From assembly GCF_008704655.1 (NCBI RefSeq), contig NZ_CP023688.1, positions 8,559,001 to 8,623,000 on the forward strand: 64,000 nt of DNA, written 5' to 3'. The notes beneath the pieces were generated by a model, which saw nothing but the letters and a program-made list of their open reading frames with translations, searched no databases and had not been told where the DNA came from. Below are positions 51,473 through 60,469 of this stretch, one piece after another (the first letter of the stretch is position 1; each line of letters starts with the position of its first letter). The stretch comes from Streptomyces rimosus. Lineage in GTDB: Bacteria; Actinomycetota; Actinomycetes; Streptomycetales; Streptomycetaceae. The translations under genes and the position numbers were made by a program.

Positions 51473-52765
51473 GTGCATCTGCTCGTCATGGGAAAGTCCG
51501 CCTACAGCCGGGTGATCGACAAGACCCCGGTGCCCATCACGATCGCCGGGCACACCGCCCAGTTCATGCGGCCGCTCATCTCGTACGCGCTCGCCCACGG
51601 CATGGCGGTGTCGTACGCCTACCCGCTGCGCCCCTCGGGGTGCCTGATGCTCGATCCGCGGGACGCGGTGCCCGACGGGGTGGTGGAGGTCCCGTTCAAC
51701 GACCTGTCCGCGCAGAAGGCGCCCCTGCACATCGGCTGGCTCTCGGTGGAGGCGTCCCTGCGCCAGGCCGTGGAACGGCAGGGCGGCATCGACTGGGTCT
51801 TCCTCCCGTACGCGTTCCCGCTCGCACCGCTGCCGGCCGCGCTGAAGGAGAAGTACGGCTACCGGCTCGCCCTCTTCCTGCGCGGCGGCGACGGCTCCCA
51901 GTGGCCGGACCCGCGATGGGTCGCCGAAACCCTCGGCGACGCCGGTCACGCGCACCAGGTGTGCGGCCTGTACAAGGAATCGCTGGCGGCGGCGGACTTC
52001 GTCGGCGTGGCCTCGAAGTGGCTCGGCGACGTTGTGGCGGGACACGGGGTGCGCTGGCACGCCGTGGTGGAGTCGCCCGCCGCGATGTGGCTGGGCGCCG
52101 GGCCCGAGCCGTCCTGGGACAAGGCCCGTTTCAGCGCCGATCCGGGTGTGGTCCGCAGGCTCGGGAACCTGGACGTGTCGAAGAAGTGGGTGCTGTCGGC
52201 CGGGCGGATCCACCCGGACAAGCACCTGGACCTGGCGGCCGACATCTTCGCCTCGGCCGGACTGGACGGCTGGCAACTCGTCCTCTCCGGGGTGGGCACC
52301 GGTCTCGACGGCCTCGCGACCGGCGCTCTGGCGGAACTCGTGGCGAAGGGATCGGCCTGCGTGCTGGAGGTGCCGCCGCGCATCGTGCACGCCGTCTTCC
52401 AGGTCTCCGACGCCTATCTCCAGACCTCGCTGCCCTCGGCGACCTTCGTCGACGCACGCCCGTCGTCGGTGACGTCGGCGGCCTTCCACGGCAAGCCCGT
52501 CGTCCTGCCCATCGCGGCCGCCGGGGGCGTGGCCGAGAGCGTGGCGCCGGAGAATCTGCGGGAGTTCGGCTTCGACGTACGGGGCCTGGACCCCACCGGC
52601 CCGGACGGCCGCGCCGAGACCGTACGCCGCGGCGCCGCCGCGCTCCGCGGCCTGGAGGACCCCGGCCTGACCGCCCGGGCCGGCGCCGCGAACGCGCGGC
52701 ACGCGAGCGGCTCCTCGGTCGACGCGGTGTTCGACCGGGTATGGGCCCGGCTCGGGGAGCTCTGA
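51473..52765 (+). CDS. glycosyltransferase, GT4-like
   Basis: 430 residues from GTG with CCGGAGG upstream. C-terminal GT-B donor domain with KKWVLSAGRIHPDKHLDLAA, ILEVPPRIVHAVF-like region and LPSATFVDARPSSVTSAAFH followed by GKPVVLPIAAAGGVAES, equivalent to the E-x7-E area though the first Glu is replaced by Ser/Ala. N-terminal acceptor domain begins HLLVMGKSAYSRVIDKTPVP. Transfers a nucleotide-sugar to an unknown acceptor. Co-oriented with the ABC genes, 43 bases apart. Confidence 0.72.
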   Translation: MHLLVMGKSAYSRVIDKTPVPITIAGHTAQFMRPLISYALAHGMAVSYAYPLRPSGCLMLDPRDAVPDGVVEVPFNDLSAQKAPLHIGWLSVEASLRQAVERQGGIDWVFLPYAFPLAPLPAALKEKYGYRLALFLRGGDGSQWPDPRWVAETLGDAGHAHQVCGLYKESLAAADFVGVASKWLGDVVAGHGVRWHAVVESPAAMWLGAGPEPSWDKARFSADPGVVRRLGNLDVSKKWVLSAGRIHPDKHLDLAADIFASAGLDGWQLVLSGVGTGLDGLATGALAELVAKGSACVLEVPPRIVHAVFQVSDAYLQTSLPSATFVDARPSSVTSAAFHGKPVVLPIAAAGGVAESVAPENLREFGFDVRGLDPTGPDGRAETVRRGAAALRGLEDPGLTARAGAANARHASGSSVDAVFDRVWARLGEL

Positions 52766-52782
52766 GCCGGGCCGGCGGCCGG

Positions 52783-54591
52783 CTACGGGGTGGCCGGCCG
52801 CCCCAGCACCCGCAGTCCCCGCAGCCGGTTCAGTGCCGCGGCGACCTCATGGCGGCGGGGCAGCGCGAAGTCCTCGTCGCGGACGGCGAGGAGGCGGTGC
52901 GCGCCGTCCGCCAGGTCGCCGTCGAGCAGGTCGAGCGCCTCGGCCAGCGTGCGGTCGCCGTCCACGTACCCGCGCCGCACCATCAGTTCCAGGGCCAGAC
53001 CGATGCCCACCACCTGGCGGGCGTCCGCGATCTGCTCGACGGCCCGCAGGTCGACGTCGTGCTCGCCGAAGGTCAGCGCGTCGTCTCCGCGGGCGCGGAT
53101 ACGGGAGCGGCCGCGTACCGACGTGTCGAGCGAGCCGGGGTCCGGGCGGCGGTGCGCGATGCCGGGGAAGGACTCCGCCTCCGCGGTCCGGCCGGTCGGC
53201 ACCGCCGCCAACTGCCGTGCCCGCGCGGTGACATCGGACGGCAGGTACGCGTCCATCATGAGCACCTGGTCCGCGACCTCCATGTAGTCGCCGGAGCCGC
53301 CCATCACCAGCACGGTGGAGACGCCGTGGTCCCGGTGCAGCGAGCGCACCAGGTCCACGAACGGCGTCAGCGGTTCGCGCTCCTTGGCCACCAGTGCCTG
53401 CATCCGCGCGTCGCGGATCATGAGGTTGGTGGCCGCGGTGTCCTCGTCGATGAGCAGCACCCGGGCGCCCGCCTCGACGGCCTCGCACAGGGAGGCGGCC
53501 TGCGAGGTGGATCCGGAGGCGTTGTCCGTACGGAAGTCGGTGGTGTCCGCGCCGCTCGGCAGGTGGTCGACGAAGGCGTGCACGTCCACCCGCTCGACCC
53601 GCCGGCCGTCCTCGGAACGGATCTTGACGGTGTCGGGCCGGGCCACCACCAGCTCCCGGCCGTCGCCCGGCACGTGGTCCCAGATGCCGGTCTCCAGGGC
53701 GCGCAGCAGCGTCGACTTGCCGTGGAAGCCGCCGCCGACGATCAGGGTGACGCCCTGGCGGACACCCATGCCGGTGACCCTCCCGGCGTGCGGCAGGTCC
53801 ACCGAGACCCGCAGCTCCTCGGGCGAGGCGAAGGGGACGACCCCGCCGCCGGCCGCCGGGCGGTCGTCCACGCCGCTGCGCCGCGGCAGCACCGCGCCGT
53901 CCGCGACGAACGCCACCAGGCCGAGACCGGGCAGCGCGGCACGCAACGCGTCCGAGTCCTCGACGACGTCCGCGAAGGCGCGTACATCGTCGGCGTCCAG
54001 CGCGGTGTAGCGCAGCGCGCGCTCGACGACCTTCGGCAGCAGGCCGCACAGAACGTGCTCCGCCGCGTGCCCGTCGATGCGGCGGCCGTGCCCCGGCAGG
54101 TCCACGCCCAGCCGCAGCGTCACCGCGCCGTCCCGCGCGTCCACCAGGCACGAGCTGCGCTCCAGCACCTCCTGGCCGCCCGCGTCCACGCGCAGCGACC
54201 GGTGGTCCGCCGCCTCGGCGGCCCGCCGGGCCAGATAGCTCGCCAGTGCCCGCCGCCGTACCGGCGACTCCCACAGGTCCGCCGGGAAGCCCGCCTCCTC
54301 GGCCGGTACGCGCAGCGCGACCCGCGCGGGCGGCGCGTACGGGTCGGACTGCCCGCGGATCACCTCCAGGGTGAAGCCGGGCATGGCCCAGGAGCCGAGG
54401 AGCGATTTGTACCCGCCGTACGAGGCACCGTCCATCCGGCGCAGCTCCCCGGCCAGGCCGTCACGGATGCCCTGCGGGCGTCCGGCCGGACGCCCGTCGG
54501 AGGGACGGCCGTGGCCGCGGCCCCGCCGGTATTCGTGGCCTCGGCCGTATTCGCGGCCTCGGTCGTGGTCACGGCCTTGAGGGCGTCGCAC
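52783..54591 (-). CDS. ABC-class P-loop ATPase (ABC_ATPase Pfam family)
   Basis: Up to 602 residues. Walker A VGGGFHGKSTLLRALE, Walker B RVLLIDEDTAATNLMIRD, and VLVMGGSGDYMEVADQVLMM match the stand-alone ABC-class ATPases seen in many bacteria and in trypanosome RNA-editing protein MRB1590; nucleic acid binding is suspected for the family. The first 40 residues are Arg/Gly/His-rich with a tandem repeat. The core starts near GLAGELRRMDGASYGGYKSL. The GTG at 54591 is uncertain: the alternative frame from ATG 54611 has better codon bias in this stretch. Confidence 0.8.
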   Translation of the reverse strand: MRRPQGRDHDRGREYGRGHEYRRGRGHGRPSDGRPAGRPQGIRDGLAGELRRMDGASYGGYKSLLGSWAMPGFTLEVIRGQSDPYAPPARVALRVPAEEAGFPADLWESPVRRRALASYLARRAAEAADHRSLRVDAGGQEVLERSSCLVDARDGAVTLRLGVDLPGHGRRIDGHAAEHVLCGLLPKVVERALRYTALDADDVRAFADVVEDSDALRAALPGLGLVAFVADGAVLPRRSGVDDRPAAGGGVVPFASPEELRVSVDLPHAGRVTGMGVRQGVTLIVGGGFHGKSTLLRALETGIWDHVPGDGRELVVARPDTVKIRSEDGRRVERVDVHAFVDHLPSGADTTDFRTDNASGSTSQAASLCEAVEAGARVLLIDEDTAATNLMIRDARMQALVAKEREPLTPFVDLVRSLHRDHGVSTVLVMGGSGDYMEVADQVLMMDAYLPSDVTARARQLAAVPTGRTAEAESFPGIAHRRPDPGSLDTSVRGRSRIRARGDDALTFGEHDVDLRAVEQIADARQVVGIGLALELMVRRGYVDGDRTLAEALDLLDGDLADGAHRLLAVRDEDFALPRRHEVAAALNRLRGLRVLGRPATP

Positions 54592-54762
54592 AGCGCCTGC
54601 ACCTTTCGCATCGCGTCATCCGGTCACCGGCTGGATCACCGGTCCGACGGCCGACGATACCCAGACGGGCGCCGTGGCGTCGTACGCCGGTCCGGTGCCG
54701 TGGCGCGGGCGGGGCCCGGGGCGGCCCCGCCCGTTCCGTACCTGGTCCCGGCCCTGTCCCCG

Positions 54763-54990
54763 TCAGTACACGGAGAACGGGAACAGCCGCCGGGCCTCGT
54801 CCGCCCGCGTGTCCCGGCCGCCGTCCGTACGGGCCGGCCGTACGCCGATCAGAGTGGCTTCGCCGCACGCGCAGATCACGGACGTGGCGATCCGCAGCCG
54901 GCCGGAGCAGTCGACGACAGGGGTGGTGAAGACGCGCGGCTCCGGCGCGCCGCATCGCCGGCACACCGCCGCCCCCGGCGATCCGCTCAC
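54763..54990 (-). CDS. small CxxC (zinc-ribbon-like) protein
   Basis: 75 residues from GTG 54990, with GAGGTGG upstream and a four-base overlap with the preceding membrane-protein stop. Cysteines CRRCG near residue 10, VDCSG and ICACG suggest a small zinc-binding fold (AVCRRCGAPEP, LRIATSVICACGEATLIGVR). No known family. It ends in FPFSVY. Likely partner of the 63-residue membrane protein. Confidence 0.6.
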   Translation of the reverse strand: MSGSPGAAVCRRCGAPEPRVFTTPVVDCSGRLRIATSVICACGEATLIGVRPARTDGGRDTRADEARRLFPFSVY

Positions 54991-55178
54991 CGCCCCCACC
55001 TCGTTCCGCCCGCCGCGGCGGCCGGCGTCAGCGCCGACGCCGCCAGCAGGACCCAGAGGGCGTCCTGCGAGAGGGGGAATCCGGTGGGGGCGGGCGTCAC
55101 CAGCGTGACGCCCACGATGAGCACCGCCAGGAAGGCGGTGCCCGTACAGCGAAGGGCTATCCTGCAATGGACGAACAT
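54987..55178 (-). CDS. small membrane protein, 63 residues
   Basis: ATG 55178 has an excellent AAGGAG seven bases upstream. The product has two hydrophobic helices (GTAFLAVLIVGVTLVTPAP and DALWVLLAASALTPAAAA). Translationally coupled to the CxxC gene. Family not recognised. Confidence 0.6.
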   Translation of the reverse strand: MFVHCRIALRCTGTAFLAVLIVGVTLVTPAPTGFPLSQDALWVLLAASALTPAAAAGGTRWGR

Positions 55179-55204
55179 GAGGTCTCCTTGTGCGTGACGT
55201 ACAT
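55157..55204 (-). CDS. possible 15-residue leader ORF
   Basis: ATG 55204 follows CAGGAGACCCC and encodes MYVTHKETSCSSIAG before a TAG inside the next gene. The GGAGACCyCATG ribosome-site block is repeated at the next start 26 bases on, so this may be a translated leader or just a duplicated ribosome-binding region. Confidence 0.35.
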   Translation of the reverse strand: MYVTHKETSCSSIAG

Positions 55205-55584
55205 GGGGTCTCCTGATTCCGGCAGAAGGCCGTTCCCTGCTTCCCGCCAGAAGCTCCAGGGAGCGGCCTCTGTGTTGCGCTGCGGCGATGGGGGACGCTT
55301 CCGCCCTCCGCCCGGTCGCGGTCATCGGTCAGGTCACATGGCGCGCTCCTTCCGCCCCGTCGGATGCCGTGCGCGGCGGCGCGGCCCCTAACGGCAGTCT
55401 CGGCCCCGCGCTCACCTGCGCCCATGCCTGAGCGACGGGCGGCGGAATACATGAGCACCAGGACGGCGCGCACGGACACTGGCGAACACCCGTGACACGG
55501 GCGGACAATGACGGACAGGCGCGGAACATCTGTGTCACCCCGTCCGTGCCACCGCCGCCACCGCGCATCCGGGGGGAAGATCCA
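55205..55584. other. divergent intergenic region
   Basis: About 380 bases between the small leftward operon and the rightward helix-turn-helix gene. Open frames here are shadows with poor bias. No operator was recognised. The rightward gene may begin inside it, at GTG 55492. Confidence 0.4.
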
Positions 55585-56463
55585 TTGACCGGCCGGTCCC
55601 CGTCCTCACCCGCACCCCAGCCCGTACCGGAACCCGTGGCGGCCTTCGCCGAGCAGCTGCGCGAACTGCGCCTGCGGTGCTTCGAGCCCACGGAGGCGCG
55701 CCTCGCCCTCCAGATGAAGTGCGGACGCAGCTCGGTGTCCGCGATGCTCAACGGCCGCCGCTTCCCCAGCTGGGAGCTGACCTGCGCGTTCGTGACCGCG
55801 TGCGGGGAGGAGCCGGGGGACTGGCTGGACCGGTGGCGGGACGCGAAGCGCCGCCTGGACGCGCTGCGCAGGGACCCGGACGGCCGCGCCGCGCCGGCGC
55901 GCCCGGCCGCGCTGCCGGACGTCGGCGGCGACGCGCTGCTCGCCGCGACCTGGTACCGCAGCAACCCCGAGTTCTACTCCGCCGCGGCGCGCAGCGTCCG
56001 GTCGGCGCGTTCGGAGATCCGCGTCACCTACACCCGCCGCTACCCGCCCGACCAGTACACGACCAAGGCGTCCGCCGACTACTTCGCGGACATCCTGGCC
56101 TGGGCCCGCGAGGACACCGAGGACCAGCGCAGCGTCCGTCGCATCATCGGCATCCCGGAGACCGACGGCGTGCCCGACAAGGACGTCCTGGCCTGGGCCC
56201 GGCGGCACCGCGAGGAGACCGGCGACATCCTCAACTACGAGGCCAGTGTGCTGCGGTGGACGGCCGCAGCGGACGGCCTGAACATGGCCCTGATCGACGA
56301 CAGCGTCGTCTTCCTCGCCTTCTCCGGCGGCTCCCGCCAGAAGCTGAACGGCTTCAGCGTCCAGGACCGCACCTACATGTCCTACTTCGCCGCCTACTTC
56401 GAGCAGCTGTGGACCCCGCTCCAGCCGCTGGGCACCTATCTGGACGCGACGGCCGGGCAGTGA
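55585..56463 (+). CDS. helix-turn-helix regulator with PLD-like sensor domain
   Basis: 292 residues from TTG 55585, chosen for GGGGGGAAG six bases upstream; GTG 55492 would add 31 Pro-rich residues. N-terminal helix-turn-helix of XRE type (FAEQLRELRLRCFEPTEARL, CGRSSVSAMLNGRRFPSWEL, the DWLDRWRDA tail common in Streptomyces XRE proteins). The C-terminal half (WYRSNPEFYSAAARSVRSAR through FEQLWTPLQPLGTYLD) resembles catalytically dead phospholipase-D-like sensor folds. Target genes unknown. The divergent small operon is a candidate. Confidence 0.7.
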   Translation: MTGRSPSSPAPQPVPEPVAAFAEQLRELRLRCFEPTEARLALQMKCGRSSVSAMLNGRRFPSWELTCAFVTACGEEPGDWLDRWRDAKRRLDALRRDPDGRAAPARPAALPDVGGDALLAATWYRSNPEFYSAAARSVRSARSEIRVTYTRRYPPDQYTTKASADYFADILAWAREDTEDQRSVRRIIGIPETDGVPDKDVLAWARRHREETGDILNYEASVLRWTAAADGLNMALIDDSVVFLAFSGGSRQKLNGFSVQDRTYMSYFAAYFEQLWTPLQPLGTYLDATAGQ

Positions 56464-56473
56464 CAGCGGGCGC

Positions 56474-57842
56474 TCAGCCGTCGTAGTGCTGAACGCGGTC
56501 GCCGTGGCCGCGATCGAGCAGGGCGGGCAGCCGGCCGCGGATCTCCGCGGTGATCGCGGGCACGTCGAGGGTCAGCAGGCGGCGGTCGCGCATGAGGACG
56601 CGGCCGTCGACGACGGTGGTGCGTACGTCGCCGGAGCGGACGCTGTGCACGAGGGCGGTGGCCAGGTCGTGCACCGGCTGGACGTGCGGCCCGGTGAGGT
56701 CCACCAGCACGATGTCCGCCCGGCGCCAGCCGCCCCACCTGCCCGTCGAGGCCGAGTGCGCGGGCGCTCTGCGTCGTCGCGTGATCGAGCGCCTGGCGGG
56801 CGGTCAGCCACCGCGGGTCCCGTTCCGCCGCCTTCTGCATCAGGGCCGTGAGCGTCATGCTCTCCCAGACGTCCAAAGTGTTGTTCGACGCGGCCCCGTC
56901 CGTCGCCAGGCCGACCGGGACGCCGATCGAGCGCAGCAGCCGTACGGGCGTCGTGTCCCACGCGAACTTCAGGTGGCTCCTGGGGGCGGTGGCCACGCCG
57001 ACCCGTGCGGTGGCGCTGCCGAGCACCGGGAGGTCCCGCTCCAGGATGCCGGTGCCGTGGGCGATCAGGACGTCCACGTCCAGCAGGCCGGTGCGGTGCG
57101 GCGTCTCGATCGGGGTGCGGCCGTGGCGGGCGAGGCTGTGCTCGGTCTGTTCGCGGTTCTCGGCGGCGTGCAGGTGGACGGGCAGGCCGTGGTCGCGGGC
57201 GAGCCCGGCGGTCGCGCGCAGGTCGGCGTCGGAGACGGTGTACGGCGCATGCGGCGCGAGCGAGGTGGTGATCCGGCCGCCGGCCCCGCCGCGGCGGCGC
57301 AGCGCGAAGTCCAGCGAGCGTTCGCGGCCCGCCGGGCCCATCGAGGAGAAGTACGCCCACCCGAGGTTCGCCCGCAGTCCGCTCACCTCCACGGCGTGCG
57401 CCACCTCGTCCATCGCGAAGTAGTGGTCGGCGAACGTGGTGACACCGCGGCTGATCATCTCGGCGCAGGCGAGCAGCGCGCCGAGCCGTACGTCGTGGTC
57501 GGTGAGGCGGGTCTCGGCCGGCCAGATCCGCTCGTTGAACCACTCCTCGATGGGCAGGTCCTCGGCGCTGCCCCGGAAGAGCACCATCGGCGCGTGTGTA
57601 TGGCAGTTGATCAGGCCGGACAGCACGGCCCGGCCGCGGGCGTCGAGGCGTTCGGCGGCGGGCAGGTCCGCCACCGCCGCGGCCGTGGTGACCGCGTCGA
57701 TCCGGCCGTTCCGTACGACGACCGCGGCGTCCTCGGCGAAGCCGATGCCGTCGTGGTCGTCGTGGACGAGGACGGTGCCGCCCTCGATCACCAGGTCGGC
57801 GGCGCCGGGGCGGGAGGGGGTGTGCGGGGTGCGGTCGGGCAC
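56474..57842 (-). pseudogene. frameshifted amidohydrolase (TRZ/ATZ family, MtaD-like)
   Basis: GTG 57842 (CAGGGAG upstream) opens a cytosine/adenosine deaminase-like amidohydrolase: NCHTHAPMVLFRGSAEDLP, TTSLAPHAPYTVSD, VHLHAAENREQTEHS, VLIAHGTG and GLATDGAASNNTLD supply the metal site. At about 56716-56730 the frame breaks. One frame ends QVGRLAPG, and the other continues WRRADIVLVDLTGPHVQPVH to a normal C-terminus at 56474. The same bases encode both, as if one copy of an 11-bp repeat was lost. The catalytic core is complete, so the protein may be C-terminally altered rather than dead. A sequencing error is possible. Confidence 0.8.
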
Positions 57843-57962
57843 GGTGGCTCCCTGGGGTGGGGCGGTGTGCCACGACGATGGCACGGGAGGGGCGCGGTTG
57901 GGGGAGGGGCGAGGCAACCGGCCATCCGATCGCTCGGCCCCACGCCCGCCGCGCCCCGGCGT

Positions 57963-58940
57963 CTACCGCGCGTCGGCCGGTGCCAGTACGTCGTCCGCGA
58001 AGCGCGGAACCTCCGCGTTCTCGTTCTGCCCGCCGTTCTTCTCGCGGATCCACTTGCCGGCCAGGGCTGGAATCCACGCCGAGAACTCGCTCTGTGTCAG
58101 GTCGCCCGGCACCTCGCCGCCCAGCTTGTTGATGTCGGCCGCGGGCAGGCCGCCGGACGCGTCGAGACGCTCGGACGGGGCGTCCTTCATCGTCGCGTCC
58201 CAGACCTGGAGGGCGAAGGTGGTGCAGTTGCGCGCCGACGTGCCCGCCCAGCCACCGGTGAGGACGAAGTTCCAGCTCGGCAGGAGCGTGTATTTCTCGT
58301 TGATGTCCGCCCGCCGCCGGATTTCCTGGTCGAATGCCTTCTGCTGGGTGCCGGTCAGCTTCTTGCAGTGTGCGGCGCGCGGCGAATACGCCTGGCCCTG
58401 GTCCTGCTTGCGGCTCGGCCGGTCCCATTCGACCAGGGGCTTGCCCGGGACGTTGATGTCGTAGCCGGTGTAATTGACGGACATGCCGTCGACCGGCGAA
58501 CCGTCGCCGTTGGTGCCGTCCGGGTCGTTAGGCTGGAACGAATAGGTGTCGTAGCGGGCCTCTTCGCCCCCGTCGAGTTTCCGGTGCAGCGCGCCGCCGG
58601 AGTTGAAGTGCACGAGCCAGCTGTGGCCGAACACGTGCTGACTCACGTTCAATTCGTACAGCAGCTTGTTCATCTGCTCGGCGTAGGAGAGCTTCCCGTA
58701 CGTGCGCTGGAAGTCCTCGCTCTTCCACAGCGCGTGGGCCCGCTTGGCGACGTCCCATACGTAACCGCCGGTGGTGCGGTCGGTGATCTCGGTGCTGTAG
58801 ATGCACAGCACGTTGTCCAGGGCGCGGGCACCGGAGGACGGCGGACCGCCTGCGGCCTGGGCGGCAGGTGCCTGGAGCAGCCCCACGAACAGGGCTGTCG
58901 CGGCGGCCGGGGCGAGCACGGCGGGCTTGCGTAATGTCAT
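57963..58940 (-). CDS. secreted protein, possible permuted papain-fold enzyme
   Basis: 325 residues. Signal peptide (MTLRKPAVLAPAAATALFVG, cleavage after AQA near residue 29). Two conserved-looking sites are FGHSWLVHFNSGG (His about residue 104-110) and ARNCTTFALQVWDA (Cys about 248). His before an NC-type cysteine is the order of circularly permuted papain-like families (PPPDE, LRAT, YiiX). I do not recognise the exact family. Codon 3 is TTA (58932-58934), so export of this protein is probably bldA-dependent. Single gene. Confidence 0.6.
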   Translation of the reverse strand: MTLRKPAVLAPAAATALFVGLLQAPAAQAAGGPPSSGARALDNVLCIYSTEITDRTTGGYVWDVAKRAHALWKSEDFQRTYGKLSYAEQMNKLLYELNVSQHVFGHSWLVHFNSGGALHRKLDGGEEARYDTYSFQPNDPDGTNGDGSPVDGMSVNYTGYDINVPGKPLVEWDRPSRKQDQGQAYSPRAAHCKKLTGTQQKAFDQEIRRRADINEKYTLLPSWNFVLTGGWAGTSARNCTTFALQVWDATMKDAPSERLDASGGLPAADINKLGGEVPGDLTQSEFSAWIPALAGKWIREKNGGQNENAEVPRFADDVLAPADAR

Positions 58941-59186
58941 GACGTGCGGAGGTTTCCCTTCGGTCGGCCGGCGGCCAGGACGCGCCGCCGGCCCGGCGTA
59001 TCAAGATCATTTCGCCGTACGGTCCCGTGCGCCATGGGCGGAAAGTCCTGACGGGACGGGACTTTCGCCCCCTGGCCCGAGCGGGGGCCCACGGGGACGC
59101 GTGATCAACTGGACCGGTCCGGGCGCGAGGCGGACCTCCGGCCGGCACCACCGTTCACGACGTTCGACCCGGGAGAGTGGTCCGCG

Positions 59187-60143
59187 ATGAGCAGCATCAG
59201 CTACGAGGACGTGCGGGCGGCGGCCGGCCGGATCGCCGGGGACGTGCGCCCGGTGACCGTCGCGCCGGTCGACCCCGGCACCTTCGGGCCCGCCGACGGC
59301 TGGCTCGCCTACGAGTTCACCCAGCACACCGGCTCCTTCAAGGCCCGCGGCGCGGCGAACTTCACCGCGGCGCACCGCGCGGCCGGCACCATGCCCGAGG
59401 CCGGCGTGGTCATCGCCTCCGGAGGCAACGCCGGACTGGCCTGCGCCTGGGCCGCGGCCCGGCACGGCATCCCGGCGACCGTGTTCGTGCCGGAGACCGC
59501 GCCGCCGGTCAAGGTAGCCAAACTGCGGCGCCTCGGCGCCGAAGTACGCCAGGTGGGCACCGAGTACGCCGCCGCCCTGGAGGCGTCCCGCGAACACATC
59601 GCGCGGACCGGGGCGCTGGAGTCGCATGCGTACGACCACCCGCTGATCGCGGCCGGCGCCGGCACCCTGCTGGAGGAGATCCGCGCCGCGCTGCCCGGTC
59701 TGGACACGGTGGTGGTCGCGGTCGGCGGCGGTGGCCTGTTCAGCGGGGTCGCGGCGGCCGCGCACCACCACGGCGTACGGGTCGTGGCCGTCGAACCGGA
59801 GAACTGCCGGGCGCTGAACGCGGCGATCGAGGCGGGCCGGGTGGTCGACGTGCCGGTGCGGTCCGTCGCCGCCGACTCGCTGGGCGCCCGCCGCGTCACG
59901 CACATGGCCCTGGACTGGGCCCGGCGCGCCGAGGCGGTCTCGCTGCTCGTACCGGACGAGGCGATCCTCGACGCGCGCCGCGCCCTGTGGGACGACCGCA
60001 GACTGGCGGTCGAGCACGGTACGGCGGCCGCCTACGCCGCGCTCCGCTCGGGCGCGTACCGGCCCGCGCCGGGCGAGCGGGTGTGCGTCGTCGTGTGCGG
60101 CGCGAACACCGACCCGTCGGACCTCGTACGCCCCGGAGAGTGA
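59187..60143 (+). CDS. PLP-dependent threonine/serine dehydratase-like enzyme
   Basis: 318 residues of fold type II. PLP lysine in QHTGSFKARGAANF, asparagine loop ASGGNAGLACAWAA, glycine loop VAVGGGGLFSGVAAA, and CVVVCGANTDPSDL near the end. Resembles catabolic threonine/serine dehydratases lacking the ACT domain (about 320 residues), which form 2-oxobutyrate or pyruvate plus ammonia. Racemase activity is possible. ATG follows GGGAGAG at a long spacing. Confidence 0.87.
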   Translation: MSSISYEDVRAAAGRIAGDVRPVTVAPVDPGTFGPADGWLAYEFTQHTGSFKARGAANFTAAHRAAGTMPEAGVVIASGGNAGLACAWAAARHGIPATVFVPETAPPVKVAKLRRLGAEVRQVGTEYAAALEASREHIARTGALESHAYDHPLIAAGAGTLLEEIRAALPGLDTVVVAVGGGGLFSGVAAAAHHHGVRVVAVEPENCRALNAAIEAGRVVDVPVRSVAADSLGARRVTHMALDWARRAEAVSLLVPDEAILDARRALWDDRRLAVEHGTAAAYAALRSGAYRPAPGERVCVVVCGANTDPSDLVRPGE

Positions 60144-60194
60144 CCCCGGCGGCACGCCTTGGCGCACGTATTCGACGTACGCGTGACCGCCGGA

Positions 60195-60224
60195 CCGGGG
60201 GCCGGCCCGCCGCCCGGCCCCCGG
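60195..60224 (+). terminator. hairpin after the dehydratase gene
   Basis: CCGGGGGCCGG (60195-60205) pairs with CCGGCCCCCGG (60214-60224) over eight bases. The remaining 245 bases to the synthetase start show no gene and no iron-box sequence. Confidence 0.65.
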
Positions 60225-60469
60225 CGCCGCCCCGCGCTCCACCCCGAATTCCGCCGGTGAGCTGCGGGTGAGCGGCCGTGCGGACGGTCCGCCCACCGTG
60301 CGCCGGACCCGTCTCCGCACACCTGTCCAAAGAGATTTGCCGACGAACCGATACACCCGTCATGTGTGCTCGTTGGCCCTGTATGGCGCGTGAGGTGCGA
60401 CCGGTCGGGTGGCCACGCCACCGGCCCGGCCGCCGTGAAGACCAGCACCTTCGTCAGGAGACGGCAAGC

